64,000 nt of DNA from positions 1 through 64,000 of the forward strand of contig NZ_PRDG01000002.1 in assembly GCF_017883985.1 (NCBI RefSeq), given 5' to 3'. Below are positions 34,890-44,014 of this stretch, piece by piece. The notes below the pieces were generated by a model. The model searched no databases and was not told where the DNA came from. It saw only the letters and a program-made list of their open reading frames with translations. How positions within the stretch are numbered: the stretch's first letter is position 1; each line of letters starts with the position of its first letter. The position numbers were made by a program, and so were the translations under genes. Source of the stretch: Streptococcus oricebi (GTDB lineage: Bacteria; Bacillota; Bacilli; Lactobacillales; Streptococcaceae).

Positions 34890-35468
34890 ATGGAACAAAC
34901 TTTTGCTAAAAAATGGTTGCTTCTTTTTAATGAGGCTATTCAAAGAGAAAAAGATTATTTATCAGAGCTAGACACTCCTATCGGTGACGGGGATCATGGC
35001 GGGAATATGGCTCGGGGGATGGCTGCTGTCCAGGAGCTTTTAAATGAAAAGAACTTTGCAAGTACAGCCGAGATTTTTCAAGCAATTTCTATGCAGCTGA
35101 TTAGTAAAGTCGGAGGTGCTTCAGGTCCTCTTTATGGCTCAGCCTTTATGGGGATGATGAAGGCAGAAAAAGAGGGCTTGACAGACCTGGAACTTTTCCA
35201 AGCAGGTTTGGAGATGATTGTCAAAAGGGGCAAGGCCCAGCCTGGTGAAAAAACCATGGTAGATGTCTGGACAGGGGTCTTGCCTGCCTTAGGGAAAGAC
35301 CAACTAACAGAAGCCTTGATTGACTCCCTCCTTGAGCAAAGCAAGGATTTGAAGGCAACCAAGGGCCGGGCTTCTTATCTTGGGGAGCGTTCGATTGGTC
35401 ATATTGATCCAGGTTCTTATTCTTCAGTCCTCTTGTTTAAGGCTTATCTAGAAGCCAAGGAGGGCTAG
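34890..35468 (+). CDS. dhaL: Dihydroxyacetone kinase subunit DhaL (ADP-binding)
   Basis: DhaL keeps a bound ADP that is rephosphorylated by DhaM and used to phosphorylate dihydroxyacetone on DhaK. The 192-residue protein shows the Mg-nucleotide site DTPIGDGDHGGNMARG (about 28-43), VGGASGPLYGSAFMG and GRASYLGERSIGHIDPGS. AAGGAGG precedes the ATG. It is the second gene of the operon. Confidence 0.96.
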   Translation: MEQTFAKKWLLLFNEAIQREKDYLSELDTPIGDGDHGGNMARGMAAVQELLNEKNFASTAEIFQAISMQLISKVGGASGPLYGSAFMGMMKAEKEGLTDLELFQAGLEMIVKRGKAQPGEKTMVDVWTGVLPALGKDQLTEALIDSLLEQSKDLKATKGRASYLGERSIGHIDPGSYSSVLLFKAYLEAKEG

Positions 35469-35472
35469 ACTA

Positions 35473-35844
35473 ATGGAAGTAGGTATTCTCATTGTGTCCC
35501 ACTCTTCCCTCTTGGCTCAAGGTCTGTTTGAACTAATCAGAGAGGTTGCTCCCAAGGCTCCCATTCAGGCTGTGGGTGGTCTAAATCAGGGAGAAATTGG
35601 TACAAGTTTTGAGCGGATCCAGGAGGCTTTTGAGCAAATTGAAGGCCAGCAAGTCCTTGCCTTCTATGATTTGGGCTCGGCTCGAATGAATCTAGAAATG
35701 CTAGCGGATTTTTCTGATCGCCCCCTTCAAACGATGAATGTACCCTTGGTTGAGGGAAGCTATACTGCCGCCGCCCTAGTAGAGGCGGGGGCAAGCCTAG
35801 AGCAAATTATGGAGCAATTAAGGGAGTTGGAGATTAGGAAATAG
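35473..35844 (+). CDS. dhaM: PTS-dependent dihydroxyacetone phosphotransferase subunit DhaM
   Basis: DhaM is a IIA(Man)-type protein that carries phosphate from HPr to the ADP on DhaL. The 123-residue single-domain form, usual in lactic acid bacteria, has the active His10 in ILIVSHSSLLAQG and the GSARMNLEM loop. It starts 4 bp after dhaL and ends the operon just before a terminator. It links glycerol/dihydroxyacetone use with the PTS encoded at 23.6-25.6 kb. Confidence 0.94.
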   Translation: MEVGILIVSHSSLLAQGLFELIREVAPKAPIQAVGGLNQGEIGTSFERIQEAFEQIEGQQVLAFYDLGSARMNLEMLADFSDRPLQTMNVPLVEGSYTAAALVEAGASLEQIMEQLRELEIRK

Positions 35845-35862
35845 ATTTTGATATTTGCAGTA

Positions 35863-35886
35863 GGCACCCTTAATCCGGGTGCTTTT
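35863..35886 (+). terminator. Terminator of dhaKLM
   Basis: GCACCC (35864-35869) pairs with GGGTGC (35877-35882) and is followed by TTTT. Confidence 0.7.
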
Positions 35887-35957
35887 GCAGTTTGGAAAAT
35901 TGACATTTTTGCTTTTTTAGCTTAGGCTAGAAGTAACAAAAGAGAAGGAGACAGACC

Positions 35958-36749
35958 ATGTCAGAATATAAGAAACCCCTCATCTGGGAATGGGAAGAGC
36001 CGCATGATGGCCGGGCTGGTAATAAGCCAACAGCAGGTGCACGCTTTGAGCTAGCCTTGCCCAGAGGTAAGGCCCCTTTTCAGATTTATTCTTTGGGAAC
36101 GCCTAATGGGATTAAGGTTTCAATCATGCTGGAGGAATTGCGCGACTTGGGAGTGACTGGGATAGATTACGATCAGTATAAGATTGATATTGTCAAGGGC
36201 CAGCAGTTTGCGTCAGGCTTTGTGGCTCTCAACCCTAATTCTAAGATTCCAGTTCTCTTAGATCAGTCGGGCTCTGAGGACATTTCTGTCTTTGAGTCGG
36301 CTAATATTCTGCTTTATCTAGCTGAAAAGTTTGGACACTTGCTGCCTCAAGATTTGAAGGGGAGGACAGAAGTGCTCAACTGGCTCTTTTGGCAGACAGG
36401 AGCAGCTCCTTTCTTGGGCGGTGGCTTTGGGCATTTCTTCCACTATGCTCCGAGCGAGCAAAAGTATCCAATCGATCGTTATAGTATGGAGGTAAAAAGG
36501 CAGCTAGATTTGCTGGATCAGGTCTTGGCTAGCCGGCCTTATATAGCTGGTTCAGACTATAGTATTGCAGATATTGCTATCTGGTCCTGGTATGGACGCC
36601 TGAGTCAAGATAAGATTTATCCAGGGGCAGCAAAATTTTTACAGACAGACTCTTATCCACATTTTAAGGCCTGGGTAGAGAAGATTGCCCAACGTCCCGG
36701 AGTCAAGAGGGGACTCGCAGCTCCTTATCAGGATTTGGGAGAAAGTTAG
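35958..36749 (+). CDS. Glutathione S-transferase family protein (YghU-like)
   Basis: The 263-residue protein has an N-terminal arm, a thioredoxin-like domain (FQIYSLGTPNGIKVSIMLEEL, ALNPNSKIPVLLD and the ESANILLYLAE segment) and a C-terminal helical domain with GSDYSIADIAIW. The Thr/Asn pair after SLG and the long arm match YghU/YfcG disulfide-bond oxidoreductases, which use glutathione. AGAAGGAG precedes the ATG. It is a single gene between two terminators. Whether this organism has glutathione cannot be told from the window. Confidence 0.88.
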   Translation: MSEYKKPLIWEWEEPHDGRAGNKPTAGARFELALPRGKAPFQIYSLGTPNGIKVSIMLEELRDLGVTGIDYDQYKIDIVKGQQFASGFVALNPNSKIPVLLDQSGSEDISVFESANILLYLAEKFGHLLPQDLKGRTEVLNWLFWQTGAAPFLGGGFGHFFHYAPSEQKYPIDRYSMEVKRQLDLLDQVLASRPYIAGSDYSIADIAIWSWYGRLSQDKIYPGAAKFLQTDSYPHFKAWVEKIAQRPGVKRGLAAPYQDLGES

Positions 36750-36762
36750 AGAATTACTCCTT

Positions 36763-36818
36763 TAAAAGAGAGGGGGACAGCTATTGGCAAAAAAATAGTT
36801 TGATTCCTCTCTCTTTTT
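36763..36818 (+). terminator. Terminator of the GST gene
   Basis: AAAAGAGAGG (36764-36773) pairs with CCTCTCTCTTTTT (36806-36818) around a long loop. Confidence 0.65.
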
Positions 36819-36876
36819 ACTATTTTTGTCAGTGATTTTGTGGTAAAATAATAAGGATAAAACAAGGAGTAAGAAA

Positions 36877-37602
36877 ATGGTAGAACCCAAATATAAACGT
36901 GTTTTAATTAAGTTGTCTGGTGAAGCCCTGGCTGGTGAACGTGGTGTCGGTATTGATATTGCGACAGTTCAGTCAATCGCTGAGGAAATCAAGGAAGTTC
37001 ATGCGACTGGTGTGGAGATTGCCCTCGTTATCGGTGGTGGCAACCTCTGGCGGGGTGAGCCAGCTGCGGCAGCAGGTATGGATCGTGTGCAGGCAGACTA
37101 TACCGGAATGCTGGGAACGGCAATGAATGCCCTGGTTATGGCAGATGCCCTCCTTCAAATTGGGGTGGATACTCGGGTCCAAACAGCTATTGCCATGCAC
37201 CAGGTAGCAGAACCCTATGTTCGAGGACGGGCCCTTCGTCACCTGGAAAAGGATCGGATTGTTATCTTTGCTGCAGGGACTGGATCTCCTTACTTCTCAA
37301 CAGATACAACAGCAGCTCTTCGGGCCGCAGAAATCAATGCAGAAGCTATTTTGATGGCTAAAAATGGGGTTGATGGAGTCTATAATGCCGATCCTAAGAA
37401 GGATCCAAATGCCATTAAATTCTCTGAGTTGACCCATGTGGAAGTGATTCATAAGGGCTTGAAGATTATGGATTCGACGGCTGCTAGTCTGTCTATGGAC
37501 AATGACATTGACTTGGTTGTCTTTAACATGAACGAGCATGGAAATATCAAGAAGGTCATTCTGGGAGAAGCTATCGGTACGACTGTCTCCAACAAGGCCT
37601 AA
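36877..37602 (+). CDS. pyrH: UMP kinase
   Basis: PyrH phosphorylates UMP to UDP. The 241-residue amino-acid-kinase-fold protein shows [24 protein letters not shown], the [13 protein letters not shown] helix and [19 protein letters not shown]. An extended -10 (TGGTAAAAT) lies about 33 bp before the start, and AAGGAG precedes the ATG. It forms an operon with frr, 31 bp apart, as in most Firmicutes. Confidence 0.97.
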   Translation: MVEPKYKRVLIKLSGEALAGERGVGIDIATVQSIAEEIKEVHATGVEIALVIGGGNLWRGEPAAAAGMDRVQADYTGMLGTAMNALVMADALLQIGVDTRVQTAIAMHQVAEPYVRGRALRHLEKDRIVIFAAGTGSPYFSTDTTAALRAAEINAEAILMAKNGVDGVYNADPKKDPNAIKFSELTHVEVIHKGLKIMDSTAASLSMDNDIDLVVFNMNEHGNIKKVILGEAIGTTVSNKA

Positions 37603-37633
37603 AAAACGTTAAGAAAGAAGGAAGAAAATAATC

Positions 37634-38191
37634 ATGGCAAATGCAATTGTAGAAAAAGCAAAAGAAAGAATGTCTCACTCGCACCAAAGTTTGGCGCGTG
37701 AATTTGGTGCTATTCGGGCAGGACGGGCTAATGCCAGCCTCCTTGACCGCATTCATGTCGAATACTATGGAGTGGAAACTCCGCTCAACCAAATCGCTTC
37801 TATTACTATTCCAGAAGCGCGGGTGCTCCTTGTAACTCCCTTTGACAAGTCATCAATCAAGGACATTGAGCGGGCCATTAACGCTTCTGATCTTGGTATT
37901 ACTCCAGCTTCTGACGGTTCTGTTATCCGTCTGGTTATCCCTGCCTTGACCGAGGAAACTCGTAAAGACTTGGCCAAGGAAGTGAAAAAAGTTGGTGAAA
38001 GTGCTAAGGTAGCTATCCGCAATATTCGTCGCGATGCTATGGATGAAGCCAAGAAGCAAGAAAAGGCCAAGGAAATCACCGAAGATGAGCTCAAGGGCTT
38101 GGAAAAAGATATTCAAAAGGTCACTGATGATGCTGTTAAACACATTGACCAAATGACAGCCCACAAGGAAAAGGAACTTTTGGAAGTCTAA
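37634..38191 (+). CDS. frr: Ribosome recycling factor
   Basis: RRF splits post-termination ribosomes together with EF-G. The 185-residue protein has the conserved [15 protein letters not shown] and the [14 protein letters not shown] segments, the [18 protein letters not shown] loop, and the long C-terminal helical bundle ([14 protein letters not shown] [14 protein letters not shown]). AGAAGGAAG precedes the ATG. A palindromic terminator follows. Confidence 0.97.
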   Translation: MANAIVEKAKERMSHSHQSLAREFGAIRAGRANASLLDRIHVEYYGVETPLNQIASITIPEARVLLVTPFDKSSIKDIERAINASDLGITPASDGSVIRLVIPALTEETRKDLAKEVKKVGESAKVAIRNIRRDAMDEAKKQEKAKEITEDELKGLEKDIQKVTDDAVKHIDQMTAHKEKELLEV

Positions 38192-38223
38192 TTGATAAAG
38201 TCAATAAAAAAATCAACTCAGTT

Positions 38224-38247
38224 GGCCCAGCTAGCTGGGTTTCTTTA
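38224..38247 (+). terminator. Terminator-like palindrome after frr
   Basis: CCCAGCTAGCTGGG (about 38226-38239) is followed by TTTCTTT. The loop is very tight, so it may be only partly effective; the cvfB group could be read through from pyrH-frr. Confidence 0.6.
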
Positions 38248-38260
38248 AAAGAGGTGGGAA

Positions 38261-38401
38261 ATGAAAAAAGTCAATATTGCCTTTCTGGCCATTGGTATAG
38301 CCAATTTAATGATCGCCTTTATCGTAAAAAACTGGGTTTTTGCTTTTTCTGGCCTTGCCGTTGCTAGCCTGGCCTTTGTTGATTTAGATAGAGAGAAATA
38401 A
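38261..38401 (+). CDS. Small membrane protein (46 aa), function unknown
   Basis: The short frame starts MKKVNIAFLAIGIANL and ends FVDLDREK. It has two hydrophobic stretches (about 5-22 and 24-40), which fill almost the whole peptide. GAGGTGG precedes the ATG, and the stop is 2 bp before the cvfB start, so it would be co-translated with it. I recognise no family. Confidence 0.6.
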   Translation: MKKVNIAFLAIGIANLMIAFIVKNWVFAFSGLAVASLAFVDLDREK

Positions 38402-38403
38402 AT

Positions 38404-39258
38404 ATGAACACACATTTAGCGACCTTTATCACAGGTCTTGTGACAGATGAGAACAAGGATTTTTACTTTGTTCAAAAGGATGGCCAGGTCTATGCCCTAG
38501 CCAAAAGCGAAGGGGAGCATAGGCTTGGGCAGGCTGTTAAGGGCTTTGCCTATAGTGATATGAAGCAAAGACTACGCTTGACCAGTCTAGAAGTGACTGC
38601 GACCAAGGAAGATTACGGCTGGGGAGTGGTGACCGAGGTACGCCGCGACTTGGGTGTCTTTGTGAATACCGGGCTTCCGGACAAGGAAATTGTTATTTCT
38701 CTAGATATTTTACCTGAAATCAAGGACTTATGGCCTAAGAAGGGGGATCGACTCTATCTGCGCTATGAGGTGGACAAGAAGGACCGGATTTGGGGGATTT
38801 TGGCCGACCAGCAAGATTTTCAAAAATTAGCCAAACCAGCCTATAATAATATGCAAAACCAAAACTGGCCAGCTATTGTCTACCGTCTTAAAATGTCTGG
38901 GACCTTTGTCTATTTGCCAGAAAATAATATGCTAGGCTTTATCCACCCCAATGAGCGCTATGCCGAGCCACGCCTGGGACAGGTCTTAGATGCCCGGGTC
39001 ATTGGTTTTCGGGAGGTGGACCGGACCCTGAACTTGTCTATCAAGCCTCGCTCCTTTGAAATGTTGGAAAATGATGCCCAGATGATTCTGACCTATCTAG
39101 AGTCTAATGGAGGATTTATGACCCTGAATGACAAGTCTAGCCCTGAAGACATCAAGGCCACTTTTGGTATTTCCAAGGGACAATTTAAAAAGGCCCTGGG
39201 TGGCTTGATGAAGGCTGGAAAAATCAAGCAAGATGCGACTGGGACGGAGCTAGTATGA
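38404..39258 (+). CDS. cvfB: S1 RNA-binding domain protein CvfB
   Basis: The 284-residue protein has the CvfB layout: S1-like domains in tandem ([25 protein letters not shown] and [30 protein letters not shown] regions) and a C-terminal winged-helix segment ([24 protein letters not shown]) that completes the RNA-binding cleft. It affects virulence gene expression in staphylococci and streptococci. The stop overlaps the YozE-like gene by 4 bp. Confidence 0.92.
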   Translation: MNTHLATFITGLVTDENKDFYFVQKDGQVYALAKSEGEHRLGQAVKGFAYSDMKQRLRLTSLEVTATKEDYGWGVVTEVRRDLGVFVNTGLPDKEIVISLDILPEIKDLWPKKGDRLYLRYEVDKKDRIWGILADQQDFQKLAKPAYNNMQNQNWPAIVYRLKMSGTFVYLPENNMLGFIHPNERYAEPRLGQVLDARVIGFREVDRTLNLSIKPRSFEMLENDAQMILTYLESNGGFMTLNDKSSPEDIKATFGISKGQFKKALGGLMKAGKIKQDATGTELV

Positions 39259-39470
39259 GAAAATCATTTTATAGTTGGCTTATGACCGAGCGTAATCCCA
39301 AGTCAAATGAGCCCAAGGCTCTTTTGGCTGATTTGGTCTTTCATGAATCAAACTTCCCCAAACATACAGATTCTTTTGACGAGGTCAGTCGTTTTTTGGA
39401 AGAGCAGGCCAGCTTTTCCTTTAACCTAGGTCAGTTTGACCAGATTTGGGAGGAATATGAAGAGCACTAG
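39255..39470 (+). CDS. YozE family (SAM-like fold) small protein
   Basis: The 71-residue helical protein has the YozE pattern: [35 protein letters not shown] in the first half and [11 protein letters not shown] at the end. Function is unknown in all hosts. It overlaps cvfB by ATGA and the next gene by 14 bp, consistent with one transcript. Confidence 0.88.
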   Translation: MRKSFYSWLMTERNPKSNEPKALLADLVFHESNFPKHTDSFDEVSRFLEEQASFSFNLGQFDQIWEEYEEH

Positions 39471-39909
39471 AAAGAACTTAAGTTCAATTCTCAATCAGCC
39501 TATACTTTATACTGTTTTGCTAATGAGTTTTGAGTTACCTTATCTTGTCTATCTTCGAGTGCACAGCCGTTCTGTTTCGCAAATGGGAACTCATTGGCTT
39601 GAGCATGTATTCAAATTTTTCTTTGATTTGATTGAAGGCGCATATTTTGGATTCTTATACCTCTTAGCATTTGCCTTGGTCATAGTTATATGGGTAATCT
39701 ATTTTTCTCAAAAAAAGAAAATCAATAAAATAGCTAATTTAAGGAGCTATTGGATTGTCTTTCTGAGTGTGCTGGTTATCTGTCTGATTATCAATGGTTG
39801 GTTTAGAGAGTTAATCAATTATGGTATTATCTTATCTCTACTTTCAATACCCGTTCTTATTCCTATTGTTTTGTGGAAATTTTTTAAGTCAAATTCTGAA
39901 GATGATTAG
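39457..39909 (+). CDS. Membrane protein, function unknown
   Basis: The product (150 residues from ATG 39457) has four hydrophobic helices, near 15-31, 60-83, 98-115 and 122-140, and a basic N-terminus and interhelix loop (SQKKKINK). GGGAGG lies only 3 bp before ATG 39457; an in-frame TTG at 39436 lacks a binding site, so the start is uncertain. The gene is more A+T-rich than cvfB and yozE. I recognise no family. Confidence 0.5.
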   Translation: MKSTRKNLSSILNQPILYTVLLMSFELPYLVYLRVHSRSVSQMGTHWLEHVFKFFFDLIEGAYFGFLYLLAFALVIVIWVIYFSQKKKINKIANLRSYWIVFLSVLVICLIINGWFRELINYGIILSLLSIPVLIPIVLWKFFKSNSEDD

Positions 39910-39964
39910 AAAAAATGTACCAGCTTTGTTATAATAGAAAAAAGTAATAATCAAGGAGAATGCT

Positions 39965-40942
39965 TTGCAAGAACATTCAATCGATATTCAATTACAACAT
40001 CCAGATGATTCTTTTCATCTCTTTGGCTCCAATGAGCGTTATCTGCGCTTGATGGAGGAAGAGTTGGGAGTGGTTATCCATGCTCGGACAGAGCTTGTTC
40101 AGATTTTAGGAGGGGAGGAAAATTGCCGCCAGGCCCAAGAGGTCATACAGGCCCTTTTGGTCCTTGTAAATCGTGGTATGACCCTGGGGACTCCTGATAT
40201 TGTGACGGCCATTTCTATGGTCAAAAATGGAGAACTGGATAAGTTTGTGGCCCTCTATGAGGAAGAAATCATCAAGGATAGCTATGGCAAGCCCATTCGG
40301 GTCAAGACCTTGGGACAGAAGCTCTATGTTGATAGTGTCCAGCATCATGATATTGTCTTTGGGATTGGTCCAGCAGGGACTGGTAAGACCTTTCTGGCTG
40401 TGACCCTTGCGGTAACGGCGCTCAAGCGGGGACAAGTCAAGCGAATTATCTTGACCCGTCCTGCGGTTGAGGCTGGTGAAAGTCTGGGTTTTTTACCAGG
40501 TGACCTCAAGGAAAAAGTGGATCCTTACCTGCGGCCGGTTTATGATGCCCTTTATCGAATCCTAGGTAAAGAGCAGACCAGTCGGATGATGGAGCGAGAA
40601 ATTATCGAGATTGCCCCCTTGGCCTATATGCGGGGGCGGACCCTGGATGATGCCTTCGTTATCCTAGATGAGGCCCAGAATACAACCATCATGCAAATGA
40701 AGATGTTTCTTACTCGGCTGGGCTTTAACTCCAAGATGATTGTCAATGGGGACATCAGTCAGATTGACTTACCACGCCAGGTCAAGTCTGGTTTGATTGA
40801 TGCGACAGAGAAGTTGAGAGCTATTCGTCAGATTGACTTTGTGCATTTTTCAGCCAAAGATGTGGTCCGCCACCCTGTTGTCGCTGAAATTATCCGCGCC
40901 TATGAGCCTAAAGAAGGGATCAACCAAATAAAGGAAGATTAA
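39965..40942 (+). CDS. phoH: PhoH-like ATPase
   Basis: The 325-residue cytoplasmic protein has an N-terminal KH-like part (EDSFHLFGSNERYLRLMEEE region) and a PhoH helicase/ATPase core with Walker A GPAGTGKTFLAV near residue 137 and FVILDEAQNTT. The start is TTG 39965, seven bases after AAGGAG; an ATG four bases upstream is out of frame. A TATAAT lies at 39930-39935. PhoH proteins are linked to RNA metabolism and commonly stand upstream of ybeY; here the two are separated by 3.5 kb of accessory genes. Confidence 0.92.
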   Translation: MQEHSIDIQLQHPDDSFHLFGSNERYLRLMEEELGVVIHARTELVQILGGEENCRQAQEVIQALLVLVNRGMTLGTPDIVTAISMVKNGELDKFVALYEEEIIKDSYGKPIRVKTLGQKLYVDSVQHHDIVFGIGPAGTGKTFLAVTLAVTALKRGQVKRIILTRPAVEAGESLGFLPGDLKEKVDPYLRPVYDALYRILGKEQTSRMMEREIIEIAPLAYMRGRTLDDAFVILDEAQNTTIMQMKMFLTRLGFNSKMIVNGDISQIDLPRQVKSGLIDATEKLRAIRQIDFVHFSAKDVVRHPVVAEIIRAYEPKEGINQIKED

Positions 40943-40981
40943 ATAAAGTTTGAAAGATAAATGCTTTCAGCTTAGAAAAAT

Positions 40982-41015
40982 AGAGAGTCACCTAAGAAGG
41001 GACTCTCTGTTTTTC
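40982..41015 (+). terminator. Terminator of phoH
   Basis: AGAGAGTC (40982-40989) pairs with GACTCTCT (41001-41008), followed by GTTTTTC. Confidence 0.8.
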
Positions 41016-41084
41016 TTTCTTATAAGTGGCTAGAGTTAGCCTTATTAGACTAGGGAGGGCTCTCTTCCAAATCCACTTTGGATA

Positions 41085-42197
41085 TTAGAACAATTGGTCA
41101 AGACTGGTATAGGTTCTTTCCAATCCAAGGGCGACAGGCTCGCTGGTAATCTGACCCTGGTAGGTGGTTACGCCTAAGAAGAGACCTGGATCTGCAAGTA
41201 CAGCTTCCTTAAAGCCTTTATTAGCTAGGGCGACAATGTAAGGCAGGGTGACATTGGTTAGAGCGATGGTTGAAGTGCGAGCAACGGCCCCAGGGATATT
41301 GGCAACGGCATAGTGGAGAACTCCGTGTTTTTCGTAGACGGGTTGGTCATGAGTGGTAACACGGTCAGCCGTTTCGATAACTCCACCCTGGTCAACAGCT
41401 ACATCGACAATGACAGAGCCAGGTCGCATTTCCTTAATCATGTCTTCGGTCACTAGTTTTGGTGCCTTGGCTCCTGGAATCAGAACGGCTCCGATAACCA
41501 CATCGGCGTCCTTGACGTTTTCAGCAATGTTGAAAGGATTGGACATGAGGGTTTGAATTTGATGGCCAAAGACGTCCTCAAGGACAGACAAGCGCTTGGC
41601 ATTGATGTCTAGAATGGTCACTTGAGCACCGAGTCCAAGGGCAATTCGTGCCGCATGGGTGCCGACGACACCACCCCCGATAATGGTTACTTTTCCTTTT
41701 GGTACTCCTGGCACACCCCCTAAGAGCACACCAGAGCCACCCTCTTGCTTGGTTAAGAAGTGAGCCCCGATTTGGACAGCCATACGTCCAGCTACCTCAC
41801 TCATAGGCACCAGAAGTGGGAGTTGACCGTCACTATCGGTCACCGTTTCATAGGCAATTCCTGTGGTCTTACTTGCTGTCATGGCATCGGCCAGTTCAGG
41901 AGCTGCCGCCATGTGAAGGTAGGTAAAGAGGGTCAGGTCAGGACGGAGAAAACCATACTCACTTGCCAGAGGTTCCTTAACCTTGACCACTAACTCACTG
42001 GCCCAAACCTCGGCTGCTGTAGCCAGGATTTTTGCCCCTTCCTTTTCATAGGCCTGGTCGGAAAATCCTGAACCCAGCCCTGCGCCGGTCTCAATGACGA
42101 CCTGGTGACCCTGGGCGACCAAGGTTTGGACACCTGCGGGAGTCAGAGCGACCCTATTTTCGTTATTCTTGATTTCTTTAGGAATACCAATTAGCAT
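41085..42197 (-). CDS. ald: Alanine dehydrogenase
   Basis: Ald interconverts L-alanine and pyruvate plus ammonia with NAD. The 370-residue protein has the N-terminal substrate domain ([45 protein letters not shown] with the catalytic His) and the Rossmann NAD domain ([19 protein letters not shown]). No partner gene is seen. A promoter with a weak cre-like sequence lies upstream. The gene splits the otherwise adjacent phoH and ybeY. Confidence 0.96.
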   Translation of the reverse strand: MLIGIPKEIKNNENRVALTPAGVQTLVAQGHQVVIETGAGLGSGFSDQAYEKEGAKILATAAEVWASELVVKVKEPLASEYGFLRPDLTLFTYLHMAAAPELADAMTASKTTGIAYETVTDSDGQLPLLVPMSEVAGRMAVQIGAHFLTKQEGGSGVLLGGVPGVPKGKVTIIGGGVVGTHAARIALGLGAQVTILDINAKRLSVLEDVFGHQIQTLMSNPFNIAENVKDADVVIGAVLIPGAKAPKLVTEDMIKEMRPGSVIVDVAVDQGGVIETADRVTTHDQPVYEKHGVLHYAVANIPGAVARTSTIALTNVTLPYIVALANKGFKEAVLADPGLFLGVTTYQGQITSEPVALGLERTYTSLDQLF

Positions 42198-42226
42198 AGA
42201 AAAACCTCTTTTCTTTTGATGTTTTC

Positions 42227-42255
42227 ATTTTATAGGAAAACGCTTTAAAAATCAA
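42227..42255 (-). promoter_or_regulatory. Promoter of ald with weak cre-like site
   Basis: On the minus strand TTGATT (42255-42250), 17 bp, TAAAAT (42232-42227). Between them TTTAAAGCGTTTTCC is two mismatches from the cre consensus, so CcpA control is only a possibility. Confidence 0.5.
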
Positions 42256-42323
42256 GAAAAAATTGACCGGCCTTGTCTTGGAGGCTGATTCATGTTATTC
42301 TATTATGAAAAAAGGAGGCGCCT

Positions 42324-42902
42324 ATGGAAAATATCTATCTTAAATTAGCCCAACACCGCACCTTAGAAACTGACCGCTTGCTGCTACGTCCTGTGACTTT
42401 GGATGATGCGGAGGAGATGTTTGAGTATGCATCAGATTTAGAAACTATTCGTTATGTGACTTTTTCGCCCCATCAGTCAGTAGAAGATAGCAGAAATCAA
42501 ATTGCTCAGTTTTTCTTAAATTATCCTCTGGGTTCCTATGGTATTGAAGTGAAAAGCAATGGAAAATTTATCGGAACATTCGGATTTGTGGAATTAAAGC
42601 AGGATGTTGGAAAAGCAGAAGTGGGTTACTGTCTTAACAAAGACTATTGGAACCAAGGCTATGCGACAGAAATGCTAAAAGCAATGGTTAAGCTAACTTT
42701 TGATAAATTGGATTTGAATTGTCTGGTAGCTCGTCATGATATTGAAAATCCAGCTTCCGGTAGAGTATTGGAAAAGGCAGGTTTTACCTTTTCACACAAA
42801 GAGCCTTATGCAATGCTTAATAAAAATCAGGAAAATCGTATCATGACTTTGAAACATTATTTACTGACTAAGGAAGACTATTTTAAAAAAGGAGACAAAT
42901 GA
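42324..42902 (+). CDS. GNAT family N-acetyltransferase (RimJ-like), copy 1
   Basis: The 192-residue protein follows the RimJ/RimL-type GNAT pattern: ETDRLLLRPVTLDDAEEMFEY at the N-terminus, GKFIGTFGFVEL strand, VGYCLNKDYWNQGYATEMLKA with the acetyl-CoA-binding loop, and NPASGRVLEKAGF. Substrate unknown (protein N-termini, small amines or drugs are all possible). AAGGAGG precedes the ATG. It overlaps copy 2 by 4 bp. Confidence 0.85.
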   Translation: MENIYLKLAQHRTLETDRLLLRPVTLDDAEEMFEYASDLETIRYVTFSPHQSVEDSRNQIAQFFLNYPLGSYGIEVKSNGKFIGTFGFVELKQDVGKAEVGYCLNKDYWNQGYATEMLKAMVKLTFDKLDLNCLVARHDIENPASGRVLEKAGFTFSHKEPYAMLNKNQENRIMTLKHYLLTKEDYFKKGDK

Positions 42903-43477
42903 AAAATATTTATCAATTATTAGCAGAGCATATGATTATAGAAACTGACCGCTTGCTGCTGCGTCCTGTGACTTTGGATGATGCGGAGGAGATGTTTGAC
43001 TATGCTAGCGATGAGGAGAATACGCGTTTTGTTTTTGCGCGGCATAGCAGTGTGGAAGATAGCAAAAATCAGATTGCTCGGTATTTTTTGAGCCGGCCTC
43101 TAGGCAACTACGGCATTGAAATCAAAGAAAGTCACACCTTTATCGGCAGTATTGATTTACATAAGCTAGACGAGCAGTTGAAAACAGCTGCCATTGGCTA
43201 CGGCCTTAACAAAGAATATTGGAAGCAAGGTTATGCGACAGAAGCCTTGGAAGCCTTGCTCGCTTGCGCCTTTGAGCAAGTAGGCATGAACAAGCTAATC
43301 GCTTGTTACGATGAAGCAAATCCTGCTTCGGGTCGGGTCATGGCAAAGGCGGGTATGACCTTTTCTCACCAAGAACCCTATGCCACTATCGATAAAAAAG
43401 AACCCGGCCGACTAGTGACAAGAAGATGGTACAGTCTGACCAGGGAAGAATATCTTAGTAGAAATTCCAAAGATTGA
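42899..43477 (+). CDS. GNAT family N-acetyltransferase (RimJ-like), copy 2
   Basis: This protein is also 192 residues and is a paralogue of the upstream gene with the same motifs (TDRLLLRPVTLDDAEEMF, IGYGLNKEYWKQGYATEALEA, NPASGRVMAKAGM). A 65-bp block near the 5' end (42941-43005) is almost identical to 42366-42430 although the rest has diverged clearly, which suggests gene conversion. AAAAGGAG precedes the ATG. Confidence 0.85.
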   Translation: MKNIYQLLAEHMIIETDRLLLRPVTLDDAEEMFDYASDEENTRFVFARHSSVEDSKNQIARYFLSRPLGNYGIEIKESHTFIGSIDLHKLDEQLKTAAIGYGLNKEYWKQGYATEALEALLACAFEQVGMNKLIACYDEANPASGRVMAKAGMTFSHQEPYATIDKKEPGRLVTRRWYSLTREEYLSRNSKD

Positions 43478-43507
43478 AAAATTTTTGAAAAAGAATCTGT
43501 AAAGGTA

Positions 43508-43536
43508 TTGACAAGTATCTATCAAGATGATAGACT
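43508..43536 (+). promoter_or_regulatory. Promoter of tRNA-Thr
   Basis: TTGACA (43508-43513), 17 bp, TAGACT (43531-43536). The tRNA starts 12 bp after the -10. Confidence 0.65.
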
Positions 43537-43547
43537 AGATAGGTACT

Positions 43548-43620
43548 GCTGATTTAGCTCAGTTGGCAGAGCGCATCCATGGTAAGGATGAGGTCGCCGG
43601 TTCGATCCCGGCAATTAGCA
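43548..43620 (+). tRNA. tRNA-Thr (anticodon GGT)
   Basis: A complete cloverleaf: acceptor GCTGATT (43548-43554) with AATTAGC (43613-43619), D arm GCTC/GAGC, anticodon stem CATCC/GGATG with loop ATGGTAA giving anticodon GGT, T arm GCCGG/CCGGC with TTCGATC. CCA is not encoded. Confidence 0.96.
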
Positions 43621-43634
43621 TAGAACAGATAAAG

Positions 43635-43659
43635 AAAAGCCTGTAAATAAGGCTTTTTT
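43635..43659 (+). terminator. Terminator of tRNA-Thr
   Basis: AAAAGCC (43635-43641) pairs with GGCTTTTTT (43651-43659) 15 bp after the tRNA. Confidence 0.8.
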
Positions 43660-43729
43660 CATTATTCGGCCCGAACTTCGCCCGAAATATTTAGTAAGCA
43701 TGTTTAGCTTGCATAATTTTTCTAAGTGT

Positions 43730-43743
43730 AATACAATAGTATT
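43730..43743 (+). promoter_or_regulatory. Operator-like palindrome upstream of the toxin-antitoxin pair
   Basis: AATAC-AATA-GTATT is a perfect inverted repeat; a further half-site (AATAC) is near 43753. The very A+T-rich run 43760-43788 holds TATAAT-like -10 sequences. RHH antitoxins usually bind such repeats. Confidence 0.5.
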
Positions 43744-43798
43744 ACTAAAAATAATACAAATATACATATAAAATATAATATAATAAAGGAGGCGTGTC

Positions 43799-44014
43799 AT
43801 GGCTACAATTACTTTGAAAGTTTCGGAACAAGATAAAGTTTTCATGCAAGCAATGGCAAAGTTAGAAAATGTGAGCCTTTCTGAGCTAATTCGTCATAAA
43901 ACACTCAAAGCATTAGAAGATGAGTACGATGCAAGAGTTGCAGATGAATCTTTGGCAGAGTATGAAGAATACCTGGCAAATGGTGGGGAGGTTTTGAGCT
44001 GGGATGACTTATAA
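43799..44014 (+). CDS. RelB/DinJ-like antitoxin (ribbon-helix-helix)
   Basis: The 71-residue protein starts with a ribbon-helix-helix DNA-binding part (ATITLKVSEQDKVFMQAMAKLENVSLSELIR) and ends with an acidic, toxin-binding tail (SLAEYEEYLANGGEVLSWDDL). AAGGAGG precedes the ATG. Its end overlaps the toxin start by 11 bp, the classical type II arrangement. It is expected to neutralise the toxin and repress the operon. Confidence 0.88.
   Translation: MATITLKVSEQDKVFMQAMAKLENVSLSELIRHKTLKALEDEYDARVADESLAEYEEYLANGGEVLSWDDL

Noticed and set aside
43660..43700. Possible attachment site after tRNA-Thr (TTCGGCCCGAACTTCGCCCG)
   Set aside because: No duplicate of the tRNA 3' end and no integrase gene in the window, so an integration event cannot be supported.
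43615..43845. 76-codon minus-strand frame by tRNA-Thr
   Set aside because: Overlaps the tRNA terminator and the antitoxin operator; composition reflects the A+T-rich control region.
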